Positions 23,055 to 33,560 of a stretch of DNA of 64,000 nt are shown here, piece by piece. Under the pieces are notes generated by a model. That model was given only the letters and a program-made list of their open reading frames with translations. It had not been told where the DNA came from and ran no database searches. This stretch comes from Amblyomma americanum. Lineage: Eukaryota > Arthropoda > Arachnida > Ixodida > Ixodidae. A program made the translations under genes and the position numbers. The stretch's first letter is position 1, and every line of letters begins with the position of its first letter. The stretch covers positions 45,944,772 through 46,008,771 of the forward strand of contig NC_135500.1 of NCBI RefSeq assembly GCF_052857255.1. Direction: 5' to 3'.

Positions 23055-23516
23055 ATGCGTTCCTGCGCTTTCAGCCGCGCGCGCTGCAATGCGATGGACG
23101 CAAACAATCGCAAAAGCAGGATGAGCCGCACATCGATGCGATTCGGTGAAAAGCTCTGCAGGGCGAACAGGAATTGTGCTCTGGGGCCAGTGTGGCAGGA
23201 AGGGGCGGCCCGCCGGCGGCCACGAAAGGCAGCGTTCGACGTCCGTGCTTTCATCCGGAACGATTCCGGCTCGCAGGTGTCACTCAGAGCCGTCCGGACA
23301 ACATCGCCGGCCGGCTGTTTGCGACAGACTGAAAGCTCTCTTTACTGTTTTCACTTATATTGCAAATTTGCGCCGGAGAGGCTTGCCGCTGTGCGCGCAA
23401 TTGGTTATGCAACCAGAGCAGCCGTATGGGCGCGGCTTTGTGTAGCGGCAGTTGCTGGAGCATTATGGGAGAAGCGGGGGGGGGGGGGGGGTGCATTTGA
23501 GCAGAGAGGAAATTAA
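23055..23516 (+). CDS. GC-rich ORF after the solo LTR; unidentified
   Basis: 153 codons, rich in Arg, Ala and Ser; the second ATG at 23094 (MDANNRKSRMSRTSMR) has the better context. A GT follows TCGCAG at about 23277, so it could be a first exon. The frame later runs through a G16 tract (five Gly) to a stop. No domain is visible, and the CpG-rich composition could give a long ORF by chance. Low confidence that it is expressed. Confidence 0.2.
   Translation: MRSCAFSRARCNAMDANNRKSRMSRTSMRFGEKLCRANRNCALGPVWQEGAARRRPRKAAFDVRAFIRNDSGSQVSLRAVRTTSPAGCLRQTESSLYCFHLYCKFAPERLAAVRAIGYATRAAVWARLCVAAVAGALWEKRGGGGGAFEQRGN
23476..23491. repeat. G16 homopolymer
   Basis: Sixteen Gs following GAAGC; flanking element unknown. 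Confidence 0.85.
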
Positions 23517-24350
23517 GCCGGCACTGGTGAAACGAGTTCGCATCCAGGGCAAGGTGGATGCCATTGACCGTTGGTCGCTCAAGTCGTGGCATTCAATGTC
23601 TTGCAATGTATTGGCACTGCATGCAGCGGCGTCTGCAGTGCGAGCCAGTTAGGAAACGCCGAAATCTCCAGTAATCTCCTCTGCAGGAACGGCTCGACGC
23701 AGTCTCGCACAAGTGATGTCGAGTGTGTGTTGCACTGGCTACCCAATGTGCCACCCATTTATGGGCAAGTGTAACCCGTGCACAGCGTTGAAAATCAAAA
23801 TGATAAGGAGTATAAAATGGATTCCATAGCACAGCTGAAATGCTGCATGGTGCCATCATTACCGGACACCAGATTTGGCGAAAACCGCTAATACCGCCGG
23901 TTGGTGCCGCGCGCTCAGCAGCTCTCCGTCAACAAAGGTCACTGGGCGGCGCTGGTGTCACGTGCCATTAAAAAAACTGGTTTTGTTATGTAATATAAAA
24001 CACAAAAACTTGAAAAAGCGTTTCCCTAGATAAGTCAAGTCAAGGTTATTTCAGCTTTTGTCTTACAAAAACTGTGGGGGACGAAAAAAAAGTGGTTTGC
24101 AATGACCGCTTAATGCAATTAATGCAATTTGCAGTACATTTAGTTTTTGTCCAATCATAAACCTTGCACTAAGTGATGTCATATCCGCTGCTAAAAACCG
24201 CCACTGTATGGTGACACCGTCAGCGCCACGAATTTGTTTTTGCGAGCTAATTAAAATATTAAAAACCGCAAGTCATCGTCATCTTAACATCAGTATACAT
24301 CCCCCACACACTTCACCGTCATATACACCACAACGCGTTCACTACGTGCC
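23517..24350. other. Intron, nothing recognised
   Basis: No family motifs in six frames. Confidence 0.4.
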
Positions 24351-24354
24351 CCTC

Positions 24355-24425
24355 TAACACGCTGGAACCAATGCAGAGCGTCTGGGCTCGAACCTCAATG
24401 CAGGCGAATTTTTTTTTTTCAAGTA
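24355..24425 (+). repeat. tRNA-like SINE fragment
   Basis: GCTCGAACCTCAATGCAGGC followed by an oligo-T resembles the block at about 33370-33410 (GTTCGAACCTCAGTGCAGGC plus oligo-T). Both contain a B-box-like core. Only the region around the B box is shared. Confidence 0.4.
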
Positions 24426-24454
24426 AACTTTTGTGTTGGATTCGTCTTTTGAAT

Positions 24455-25140
24455 CAATGAGGCGTGACAGCCTTCTCCTGCCTGTAAGCACTGGCGGCCT
24501 CGGTTTAGTCCACCTGTATGTCTGACATAGTTTCGCGTTTCATGTTTTTTGCGGGACCCACACACCAAACAGTGCGTGCATTCTTGCAAGTAAATTTAGT
24601 TCATGCTTTACCGAGCCTCGTTGTGTCTTCTTATGTTTCTGGCCTCTGTGTTTGTGGGAATTCATGCGTGCTGAGACTGGGGAGCGCTACAATCAAGACA
24701 AGGGGACACCACCACATAAGAACACCATGAGACAACCAACTAGCCCCCTACAAAGCTTTACTGACGTTCATGCATGAGTTGTATTTGTCTACTCATTTCC
24801 TACTTGCTTTTCCCCTCAGTTCCATTCTTCGGTGTCGAGGAAACGGTTGTACAAAGACTATTTTGTGTGCTCTTTCCTCAGCTAATGCATCGCTCTGTGT
24901 ATTTCGGTTTACCGGGACATGACGTACTCAAGAGAGTATGTAAAATTCCCCTCTCGCCATGTACACAAATATATTCCTTTAAGCTACACGCTGAAGCATT
25001 ACCAGTTAAAACACGGCTAGAGAAAAAGGATATTTTCATGCCTACGGTTAACAGTCGCCTTTGTGATGCTCCTGAAACGATTGAGCATTGTGTCATCAAT
25101 TGTAAAGGTGCAATACTCTTCTGGGACATCATTTTTAATT
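24455..25140 (+). pseudogene. Tx1/L1-like LINE ORF2 C-terminal fragment
   Basis: Reads GGLGLVHLYV, then SRFMFFAGPTHQTVRAFLQ, then, in the 24774 frame, KLHAEALPVKTRLEKKDIF and CDAPETIEHCVINCKGAILF with FWD after it. The C-x2-C...H-x4-C cluster followed by FWD is the C-terminal zinc-binding end of Tx1-type LINE ORF2. RT and endonuclease are absent. The frame runs on to 25418, but the part after about 25140 is unrelated GC-rich sequence. Confidence 0.7.
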
Positions 25141-25440
25141 CACTTTTTGTAGTGCCCTTCTTTTCGTTCTGTTCTGTGTCACCAGTGTTCTTTTCTAACG
25201 GCCACTTTCCCCCCTTCGCGCGCCATCGCTATAGATGCCCCCCACGGCGGGCCTTCGTGCCACCTTGTTCTGGGAAGCCACTCCCTCCTGTGGACGCCCG
25301 ACCGTCCCCTGTGTCCTTCGGGCGGCCAGTTCGGCTTCCGCCTCGGTCGACGCTCGTCGCACCCTCTTTAGTAGTAAATAAACTTTGTAAAAATACCGTG
25401 TGTCTTTTGCTGCATTAACAACAACTACCGGTCGCAACAA
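25141..25440. other. GC-rich segment with polyadenylation-like end
   Basis: Pro/Arg-rich chance translation. It ends AGTAAATAAACTTTGTAAAAA followed by GCATTAACAACAACTACCGG. It may be an LTR end or LINE 3'UTR; no termini could be fixed. Confidence 0.3.
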
Positions 25441-25882
25441 TTTTTAATTCAATTTATTTCCATGTACACATTGTGAGGGTCGAGGGAAAAAAGGCAGAAA
25501 TTCCGGCTTGACATGCCCCTCGACCCCTACATTGCAGGGCAGCAAACATGCAAATTACGTACACAAGTAACGTCGAAAAATGCAAACAATGGTTGTCAGG
25601 AACGTTTGGAGCACTATTAGAAAAACAATAAGGAATGAAGCGCACACAAAAAATGGTAACAAAAAAGCAACGTAAAAGTATTTCGGCGCAGTCCGTCCTT
25701 CCTTCAGACACGTAATACGTCTGTGCAGAATCCTCAGGTCCGAGCTGTGGAAACAAGTACGGTTCTTTCATGAATGGCTTCGTGTCGTCTGACATAGACA
25801 AGACCCTGAATGGATAGCTTAAAGAAAATTCCAGGCACATAAGAAGCTCGCGGCACAGACCACAGAATTCCTGTGGCGTCAT
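25441..25882 (-). mobile_element. PLE terminal segment in inverted orientation, hammerhead-like motif
   Basis: On the minus strand, CTGAAGGAAGGACGG...GCGCCGAAA (25707-25681) resembles the CUGAnGA / stem II / GAAA core found in PLE terminal repeats. The segment ends with AATAAATTG near 25460. It abuts, head to head, the PLE reading rightwards from 25886. PLEs often carry inverted, 5'-truncated terminal pieces, which would fit. The minus-strand ORF over this region (142 codons) has no motif and is taken as chance. Confidence 0.4.
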
Positions 25883-26106
25883 TTCTTGATCAACTCATCG
25901 AGAGCTCCGGGAAGGAAGAAGGCAAGTGGCGGTTCTCTGAAGGTGCTGGGTGATGTTAAACTCCCGGAGGAAGTCTTCAAGGTCTTGGAAAAAGGACCGA
26001 AGTTCAGCCATGAGCCAACTAGAGTGGCTCATGAGCTCCTGTCTCTGAATAAGCGAGTGGCGGGAAGGCACCGCCGGAAGATCGTGAGCGATGCCTGCTG
26101 GAAGGA

Positions 26107-27125
26107 GTGGACGCGCTATCCAGAACGGCTTCCAAGAGAGCCAGTGGATATGGGTCTACGGTCAACAAAGTGGTGAAATACTTCAAAGAGAACGACATTC
26201 GTTTGCTGCAAGCCGACAAGGAAGGTGTTTTTGTGGTGGTGCCAAAGGGAGTGTATAATGAAAAAGCGTGCCGTGCAGTTGAGAAAAAAATTAAATGGGC
26301 TGAACTCAAGCCCGTGAAGGCTAAGTCAAGAGCCATCGCCCTCTGCAACGAATTGGAGATGCAAATGTTAGCAAAGTCTATAAGTGAATGTAAGGGCAAA
26401 ACTCTTAGCATGTTTTTACAGCCAAGACCCACAAAGAAGGTGTACCATTCCGTTGTATTGTAAGCGAAAGGGGATCTTGGCAACGCCTTGTTAGTCAGTT
26501 CCTGCTGAAGCATCTTAACCAGCTTGGGGTCACTGATCCTTTCGCAACAAAGAACTCTTTGGATATAATTGAATTTCTTGACGATAATCGGCAAATTGGG
26601 TATTTCTTTTCTGTTCATGCTAAAGATCTTTTCTGTTCCATTCCCCATAAGGAACTGTTCACAACCGTTCAAGCATGCATTGAGGAAAGGGGGGGGGGGG
26701 GGGGGTACATCTTTTCAAAACGCAGCTGGTCTGTCAGCAGGGAATTTCATGACTTAGTTCGAATTTTATCTTATTGCCACAGTTTTACAGTTCGAAAGTG
26801 GATCGCTTATACAGAAGAAAGGGATTTGTATTGGCTCGTGTGTGGCCCCGGTTCTGAGCAATATTTTCCTTTCAATGATTGATCGAAGTGTGAATGAGCA
26901 GTTGGACAAGGATATAGTAATGAGAGTTTTCAGATACGTCGACGAGTTTTTAATCCTGCTAAAAAAAACAGGACACACAGTCCTACTTAGGCACAGTTAA
27001 CGAGGTTCTAGGAATTTTTAGTGAGAACGGAGAAGGCTTAGAATTTACGCAGGAGCTACCTGAAAGTGATAAACTGCAATTTTTAGACCTGGAGCTTTCC
27101 ATAACCAAAGAGAAATTATGCTAGA
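26107..27125 (+). pseudogene. PLE reverse transcriptase domain (broken)
   Basis: RT fingers and palm. The catalytic motif C reads FRYVDEFLILLKKTGH at about 26930-26980, where PLEs have RYVDD, so the second Asp is Glu. A G17 run (26689-26705) sits between CIEE and TSFQNAAGLSAGNF and shifts the frame. A further break separates GLEFTQEL and LQFLDLELSI from the rest. No intact polymerase. Confidence 0.8.
26689..26705. repeat. G17 homopolymer inside PLE RT
   Basis: Interrupts and frameshifts the palm domain: before it the sequence is in the frame ending ACIEE, after it in the frame starting TSFQNAAG. Confidence 0.85.
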
Positions 27126-27507
27126 TGTACCACCCTCGTGGCCAGAAAGTTTTTTTTTTTTGTCATATGAATCGGCACACTCCTAAGACAGTGAAGCGAG
27201 CCATTGCTACGTCTGGTTTAAATGCCGCCATTGCGAAATCCTGTTGTCATACCATGGAAAGGGGCTTCCAGTTGCAGCTGGTAAGGCTTCAGGACGCAGG
27301 CTTCCCTCAGTCTGTCCTGAGTAGTGTGGTGGAGATCCTTCTTCACAGCATAAAAGGCGTGGAACGTAAGCAGCCTATGCCCGTTGAGGATAGAATTAGG
27401 CCAGAAGTGGTGCCCTACTCCCACCGCGTTGCCCATAACCTGAAAAAAGTTGCATCTAAATTCAAAGTTCCAGTTGTATTCTCTGCTCCCTGTAAGCTGG
27501 CCTCATT

Positions 27508-27909
27508 ATGCCCTCGTGTAAACTCAGTAAAAAAGAGAAAACCTGCGGAACCAGGCATGCCCGTAGGTACGTAGAATGCAATGAAGGAGTTGTTTATCAA
27601 ATCCCGCTCACCTGTGGAAAAGTGTATATTGGACAAACGGGGCGTTGCCTAAATGAAAGGTTGAGGGAGCATGAGCGCTCGATGGGGACAGGAACAGGTT
27701 CTAATCTGCATTTTCTCTGTAAGGACTGTGAACAAAGCACCTGCGGGCCCATTCTTGAAAGAACTGTAGTTTTAGGTAGAGGCTTTGATCGAGTGTCCCA
27801 CGAATTTAAAGAAGCCTTTTTAATTAGGAAAACGGGCCTGAGTGCCGTTAGCGATGCTTCTATCTTCTTGTACAAAACCGAAGAAGCCATTTTAGAAAAG
27901 TTTTCCTGA
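27508..27909 (+). pseudogene. PLE GIY-YIG endonuclease domain
   Basis: The frame is open to the natural C-terminus (ILEKFS, TGA). GVVYQIPLTCGKVYIGQTGR carries the paired GIY/YIG-type strands (VYQI...VYIG) and the catalytic Arg in LNERLREHE, followed by FLCKDC and the conserved Glu in FKEAFLI. The preceding CGTRHARRYVEC gives the PLE-type cysteine/histidine linker. This domain itself looks intact, but it is separated from the RT by frame changes. Confidence 0.8.
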
Positions 27910-28260
27910 TACGAACACGTGTACAGGTGCTGTGGTTTTTTTTCCAGTGTAATCTGAATGCTTCAGTACACTAAGCCTTTTAGGTGGTTTTCTTGTCTCG
28001 CGTGCTTTTTCTGTTTTTTTTTACGGTTTTAATGCATATTGGTTTTGTCTTCATCCTTTCGGATCCCATTCAGTCATGTTTCTTTCGCCCTTTACACGAC
28101 GTGTCATGCCTTTTAATGTTCTTTCTCCGATCTTGTCGTTTTTAACTATAAGTCATGTTTTTAGTGTTTGTCTGTTATCGCTTTTATGAACCTATTCATC
28201 TTTCTGATGTTTGCTGCAGCTGATAGGTGGTGTGACGGTGAGCCTCTATATTATGTGTTT
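27910..28260. other. PLE 3' flank, non-coding
   Basis: T-rich sequence after the PLE stop, probably its 3'UTR, leading to the hairpin at 28261. Confidence 0.4.
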
Positions 28261-28387
28261 CATGGAAAGTGAGAGTAGCGCAAAACGGGACAAAGGGACA
28301 GAGAAAGACAGACACAACACAGGCGCTGTGTTGTGTCTGTCTTTCTCTGTCCCTTTGTCCCGTTTTGCGCTACTCTCACTTTCCATG
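28261..28387. mobile_element. Perfect hairpin, 62-bp arms, 3-nt loop
   Basis: Arms 28261-28322 and 28326-28387 are identical in reverse complement, separated only by GCG. The right flank, ATCACCGTTACCGACTCGCC, resembles the right flank of the 43213-43607 foldback (AAACACCGTGGAAAACCAAC). It follows the PLE, so it may be a PLE terminus generated by snap-back synthesis. It is non-coding. Perfect pairing means it is recent or maintained. Confidence 0.9.
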
Positions 28388-28676
28388 GATCACCGTTACC
28401 GACTCGCCCAAGTTTCTACCCTTGTGAATTATGTGTTTCTTTCAATAAAAATCAGTTGTCAGTAGCGCGTTGCGTTGTCCACCTTTCTTGTGAATGTGTC
28501 TTATTTTGCGCTAACGTTTGTACATAGAACTATGCACCAACTAGCCCAGCAACAAGTGTTACTTGAGAAAAAATATGCTTCATAGAAAACCAGGTCCTTG
28601 GTAATTCAAATCAGGTCAACGCTTATTGGAACGAAAGAAATAAAGAAGCAGTGAAAGCATGGTGAAATCTAAAAAT

Positions 28677-30039
28677 CTAAAAAGTAGCACATACACTCTG
28701 TATATCTTTGTGGCATGCTTGTGATACATCAACTTTTGCCGCATGAAACTTAATTAAAAGACAGGACAACGTGTTAGATAGGCTATATGTACCATATATG
28801 GTGCGCCATGTTGGAATATGCCACAGTTCGCTGTGCCTGCTAGGGTAAACTTGTACATTTAGCGAAAGGTGTGCCGTGTCACGCAAATAATTCACATCTT
28901 GTTTTATGTCCTTCTTATATCTTTCAGCCAGCCTAACATTATACATTTCAGATACTTTTACGGCCTTGAACTGGCGGATGAGTCACATGTGTTTATATCA
29001 GAACCGACGTTTAGTATTGCACGTAGAGCCTTCTTCTGTAAAACGTAAATCTTATTTTTATTGGTACCTGCAGTTGCTCCGCAAACTAAGTGCGCATAGT
29101 TCACTTGGGACTTAAATAGCGAATTATACAGGAGAAGTTTAACTTTGCATGGAAGTAAGTTACGATGCCGGTTAATGATACCTGTGACACGAGAAAGTTT
29201 ACTGATGACAGCGTTAACATGATTGTCCCAGCTTAGCTGTCTGTTGAAACGTACCCCTAATATATTAATATTGTCTACAACCTTTATCGTTCCCAAACCT
29301 AGCTTAAGATCGCATGGTAGAATAATGTGTTTATTTTTTGCTTTGAATATAATAGCCTTAGTTTTAGTTACATTAATTTTCAACTGGTTATTAAGGGACC
29401 GTGAATGGAGTTTATTTAGTATCCTATACGCCTCGTTTATCACATCTTCGCATACGCTTGATGAGAAGAACAGTGAGACGTCATCTGCATACATAACACA
29501 CTTCGCATGCAGACATTGATTAGCGATATCATTTATATAGAGGTTGAAAAGAAGCGGTCCAAGGATACTTCCCTGAGGTACGCCAGCAGTTACTTTTTTT
29601 ACTGAGGATCAACAGCTATTAATACTTACAAACTGAAAGCGGTGTGCAAGGTATGACGAAAGAAGCACATGAACACGACCCCTGAAGCCGTAGTCGAACA
29701 CTTTTGCCAAAAGTATAATAACTGATGTAGTCGAAAGCCTCCGAAAAATCTATAAAAACTCCAAGGGCAAGTTTCCTTTCCTGGAAACACTGTAAGATAT
29801 ACTCTTTTTTGACTTAGTAATGCTGTCTTGGTAGATTTATGCTTGCTAAAAGCAAACTGCGAATCAGGTATTATTTGGTGTTTTTCACAAAAGCATAATA
29901 TTCGCGTGTGGATAATTTTTTCCAGTCCTTTAGAAATGATTCGCAGCACGGAAACTGGCCTGCAATTTGAAACACAAAGCTTATCACCTTTCTTATGCAA
30001 AGCTGTCACTGTAGCAATTTGGATGCGCCGTGGCAACAC
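28677..30039 (-). pseudogene. CR1-like RT and ORF2 C-terminus (broken)
   Basis: MLPRRIQIATVTALHKKGDK, then SNCRPVSVLRIISKGLEKII and DSQFAFSKHKSTKTALL (RT blocks 2 and 3; 30039-29800). A gap with stops follows, then CVMYADDVSLFFSSSVCEDV (catalytic YADD, about 29500), INILGVRFNRQLSWDNHV and LQKKALRAILNVGS. The last frame (28946-28677) gives WHIPTWRTIYGTYSLSNTL, typical of the CR1 C-terminus. Inactive because of several frame changes. Confidence 0.8.
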
Positions 30040-30625
30040 TCCGCATTCAAAACTTAAATATATGTGCTAAATGTTGGGGCTAGAATATTTAATACATGCA
30101 TCACAGGCCGCATCTGCAAATCATCTATCCGCGTCGTGGCATCTGGTGTTCTTCATGTTAAAAAATGCAGTGAATACTTCAGAACATGTAGTTGGAATTA
30201 GATACATAGAATTGCTTTACTTTGCCGGATGCGAGCATCATATGTTCGACGAACTATAATATTATCGGGTAACGAAATATTGATTAAACGCCTCTGCTAG
30301 TTCCTGCCCATTTACACTTCGTCCTTGAATAAGTATTTCTTGAGGAGAGCTAGTCTGCGGTGTGCGTAAAACAACGTTGTTAATCTGGTTCCATAACTTT
30401 CGGGAATCACCATGGCACGAATCGAATTTGCCGTAGTAATACGAATCCCTGGCACACCTTAACTTTTTGTTTAGCTTATTTCTGAGGACTCTGTATCTTG
30501 CTAATAGTTCGGAATCGCGTGTATTGATGAGTCTTCGTACATTTTTTTTCTTTAGATTGCATCTACTTGAGCAATTGTGACATCATCCACTCCTTGTGCC
30601 CTTTCCGAGGTGCTACGTGCGCCTT

Positions 30626-31445
30626 TTACGGAAAATGTTGGGTGTAAAGCGCTTTAAATTTATCAAGAAAGCTATCATAAGCGGCTTCCACGTCTGTCAT
30701 GGAGAGCACGTCAGACCAGGCTATATCTGAAACAGCCTGTCCGAAAGGAGCAAGGTTTTTCTCAGTCATCACTTGATGGAAGCAAGCGCGTGCTGGTTTT
30801 TTCTTCATACCTGATTTCACCCCTAGCATTATTGGGAAATGGTCACTAAGGTCGTAATAAAAAACAGTGGACACAATGTTCTTTTCATCAAAATTAGTAA
30901 TAAAAACGTCAATGAGCGATTCTGTATTCATAGTAACTCTTGTAGGCGTGCCAATTGTGTTAATGCAGCCATTTGCGGAGAGCAGTAAAATAAAATATTT
31001 TGCTGCGCTGCTATCGGGAAGCAGATTTACATTCAAATCGCCGCCTAGATTGACACTGAAGTTGTTCACAAAATTCAAAAATATATCAGCGAAAGAAAAG
31101 AATTCTGCAGCGCGGCCATCAGGACAGCGGTAACAAACTGCAATAATAGTACGGTCAAAAATTTAAGCAAACCATTTCGTAGTCAGAAGTGGCACAACAA
31201 AATCTTGGTACTAGGTCACAAATTATTTACTTTTTTACAAAAGCACAAACACCGCCACCACAATTTAAGGATCTGTTCATGAACAACGAGTTTTACCCGG
31301 GCATATTAATTACTTCTTCATCACAGGAGTACCAGGTTTCTGTAATGATAAACACTTCGAACTTATCTAGTTTATTAAACGGGTACTCAAGATCAGCAGT
31401 TTTATTCACGGCAGACCGCGCATTCACATGGAGATAACGAGAAGA
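30626..31445 (-). pseudogene. CR1-like APE endonuclease (broken)
   Basis: LHVNARSAVNKTADLEYPF and VFIITETWYSCDEEV start the domain at about 31440; a stop lies near 31300. NFSVNLGGDLNVNLLPD, TRVTMNTESLIDVFITNFD and YYDLSDHFPIML (catalytic SDH) complete it at 31078-30800. The usual GDFN reads GDLN. Confidence 0.75.
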
Positions 31446-31480
31446 CGTTTTTGTTGATATTTCGTTATATCTTACTTCAT

Positions 31481-31732
31481 CGAGCCGCCGCGGTGGCCTA
31501 GTGGTTATGGCGCTCGGCTGCTGGCCCGAAAGACACGGGTTTGATCCCGGCCACGGCGGTCGAATTTCGATGAAAGCGAAATTCTAGAGGCCCGTGTGCT
31601 GTGCGATATCAGTGCACGTTAAAGAACCCCAGGTGGTCGAAATTTCCGGAGCCCTTCACTACAGCGTCTCTCATAGCCTGAGTCGCTTTGGGACTTTAAA
31701 CCCCCATAAACCAAACCATAAACCAAACCATT
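31481..31732 (+). mobile_element. Ruka-like SINE with 9-bp target duplication
   Basis: The tRNA head has an A-box region (GGTGGCCTAGTGGTTATGGC) and B box GGGTTTGATCCC. The body has ATCAGTGCACGTTAAAGAAC and AATTTCCGGAGCCCTTCACT. The tail is a tandem CATAAACCAAAC repeat. TTACTTCAT flanks both sides (31472-31480, 31733-31741). It is inserted between ORF1 and the endonuclease of the minus-strand CR1-like LINE, opposite to its transcription. Confidence 0.9.
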
Positions 31733-31853
31733 TTACTTCATTCATGGTGACTTGATTGCAGGCTTCTAGACCGTCATATTCGTCGATAAAGCTGCGCACG
31801 TCTAGCTTGATCAATGTTTCCGGTGCCTTGACCGGGTGGCCCGTGGTTCCATA

Positions 31854-32110
31854 TGGTAATTACAGATTTTTATGGCGCAAGGGCATCTGCGACCAATGAG
31901 CGCCATGGCATAAGGTATTTTTCGATTACTCAAGGTGGGGTCAAAGACCCATTTCCCAAGCCTTTCACAGCTCGTAAGCCGAGCACCACGCCAGGCGAAA
32001 GCTTGTACCCATTTTATCACCAGTGGGTAGCCGGCGGCACTGGGGATCGAACCCCGCACCTCCCGCATGCGAGGCGGATGCTCAACCATTTGGCCGCCGC
32101 TGCGGTCACA
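31854..32110 (-). mobile_element. Second tRNA-derived SINE with 10-bp target duplication
   Basis: On the minus strand, GGCCAAATGGTTGAGCATCC gives the A-box region and GGGTTCGATCCCC the B box. The body (CTACCCACTGGTGATAAAAT onward) differs from Ruka, so this is another SINE family. TGGTTCCATA is duplicated perfectly (31844-31853, 32111-32120). It lies 112 bp from the first SINE in the opposite orientation, in the same host LINE. Confidence 0.85.
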
Positions 32111-32357
32111 TGGTTCCATACTGTCATCTACTTCGCTTTCTTCGTTTTTTGGCTCTAGTTCAACGATGTCGTTGCTATCATTGTCCCAGGCGGAAATACA
32201 ACCATTAATCAGGACTTTATAATAAGTCAACCTCACTTTTTATTTCCTGTCACGATTTTCTTTTGTTCGATTCCACAGCTTTTTCGTTACCGCTCGGACA
32301 CTTTGTGAAAAATCTTCGCTGATTGAATCGGTAGACCTTTTAAGTTTAGAAACTGCT

Positions 32358-32660
32358 TTAAAATTTTCTTTTTTTTTTACGGTAGTCTAGTAACCTAAAG
32401 ATCACAGGTCTATCTTTGCCTCCATTGTCTGCCTTTCGTCTACCGAGCCGATGTATTCTTTCAATACGTGATACCGTCACGTTTAGCATATCTTCAAGAA
32501 TATCTTTTGTTACTATTGTCTGAAGTTGTTCATCAGACTCTTTTTCTTGCTCCTTTATGCCAAAAACAATCAGGTTTGATCGTCGGCTTCTACTTTCTAA
32601 ATCATAAATTTTTATTGTCATTAATGACAGCTGTTGCTCCAATCCAGCTACTTTTTTCAC
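32358..32660 (-). pseudogene. CR1-like ORF1 C-terminal fragment
   Basis: A coiled-coil end and SRRSNLIVFGIKEQEKESDE, then IERIHRLGRRK and RPVIFRLLDYRKK. This is the RRM-like / FP25-like nucleic-acid-binding domain of LINE ORF1. The frame ends early, and the C-terminal domain and N-terminus are missing. Confidence 0.7.
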
Positions 32661-33339
32661 ATTCCATGACTTTTTCCAGAAGCCTTTCTATCTCTTCCAG
32701 CTTCTTTTCATTAACATTGAGCTTCTGGTTCGTTACATTTCCCTTTTCTTTATTTCCTGTATGTCCACCGCAATCAACTTCTATTGCTCCGAAATCGAAT
32801 TATCTGATCTGAGGTTCGCCTCGATGCAACGGACATTGAAAAAAAGACTCAATTTGACGCCGAATACTGTACGATATCTGACTGCACTGACATTTGTTGA
32901 TGAACCCTTAGATATGTTATTTTAATTGGATCACACAGCCTCTGGCAAAAATGCATGACGGACCGACATTGCGAATCTGTTGTTTCTGCTAAAGACCATT
33001 TCTGCGGAATAATTGTACACCTAAAAGAATTGTATGCCCAGACCAAGTTTGAACCGGAGCGGCACACACTCCAAGTGCTGTGCTGTTCACTACCTTTTTT
33101 CTAGTTGTTTGCTCCTTAGATGTTGAGTATTATGATGTATAAGCTATACGTGCTCTGCATTGACTCATGTCTCGTGCTTCATTGTGTCATTTGTCACTGT
33201 TTTCTTAATATTTGTAGGTAGCTCATGCACATAAAACGTCGCATCATTGTAGTAAATACCCTGTTGAAAAGAACAACCCTTGAAGCCTCTCAGGGTGGGT
33301 GTACTTGCATGCAATAAAGAAGAAAAAAAAGCCCCTCGA
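32661..33339. other. Nothing recognised
   Basis: Likely includes the decayed N-terminal ORF1 and 5'UTR of the minus-strand CR1-like LINE. No motif could be confirmed. Confidence 0.4.
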
Positions 33340-33560
33340 GGCATATGCGTTGCGTGCAAACCTGGAACGCAGAGGGCCTGCGTTCGAACCTCAGTGCAGG
33401 CAATTTTTTTTTCGAATGAGGCCACGTGAGAGATACCACTTCCTGTGGGTACATTTTGCGGACACATTCTGAGGATAACATCCGGTGACAAATTTCCTTC
33501 GCATGAGGCATATGCATATAATGTTTTCGCATTAATAACCCCAAGCGGTTGAATTATCCA
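33340..33560 (-). repeat. SINE-like repeat (tRNA B-box), minus strand
   Basis: On the minus strand, GGTTCGAACGCAGGCCCTC follows a TTATTAATGCGAAAACATTA block. The same B-box segment appears at about 24390. Likely a tRNA-derived SINE; ends not fixed. Confidence 0.4.

Larger units (their letters stand above)
25886..27909 (+). mobile_element. Penelope-like element: RT plus GIY-YIG endonuclease
   Basis: Nearly the whole PLE protein is recognisable across frameshifts. The order is an N-terminal region (VKLPEEVFKVLEKGPKFSHE), LLQADKEGVFVVVPKG, KTHKEGVPFRCIVSERGSW, TDPFATKNSLDIIEFL, DLFCSIPHKELF, the palm, a thumb-like region (KSCCHTMERG, LQDAGFPQSVL), then GIY-YIG. PLE RTs are relatives of telomerase that prime on nicked or exposed ends. 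At least five frame breaks and a stop make it inactive. It sits in the last intron of the host gene, same strand. Confidence 0.85.
28560..32660 (-). mobile_element. CR1-like LINE, minus strand, disrupted by two SINEs
   Basis: In minus-strand order: ORF1 C-terminus (32660-32358), two SINEs, endonuclease (about 31445-30626), RT (about 30040-28960) and ORF2 C-terminus (28946-28677). Everything is frameshifted. The 3'UTR runs to roughly 28560. The subfamily differs from the CR1-like element at 37-42 kb, but ORF1 and ORF2 show the same architecture. Confidence 0.8.

Noticed and set aside
25454..25882. 142-codon minus-strand frame as a gene
   Set aside because: It overlaps a PLE-terminus-like segment with a hammerhead-like motif; the translation has no recognisable domain.
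31484..31560. Functional tRNA gene
   Set aside because: A and B boxes are present, but the sequence continues into a SINE body with target duplications, so it is a SINE head.
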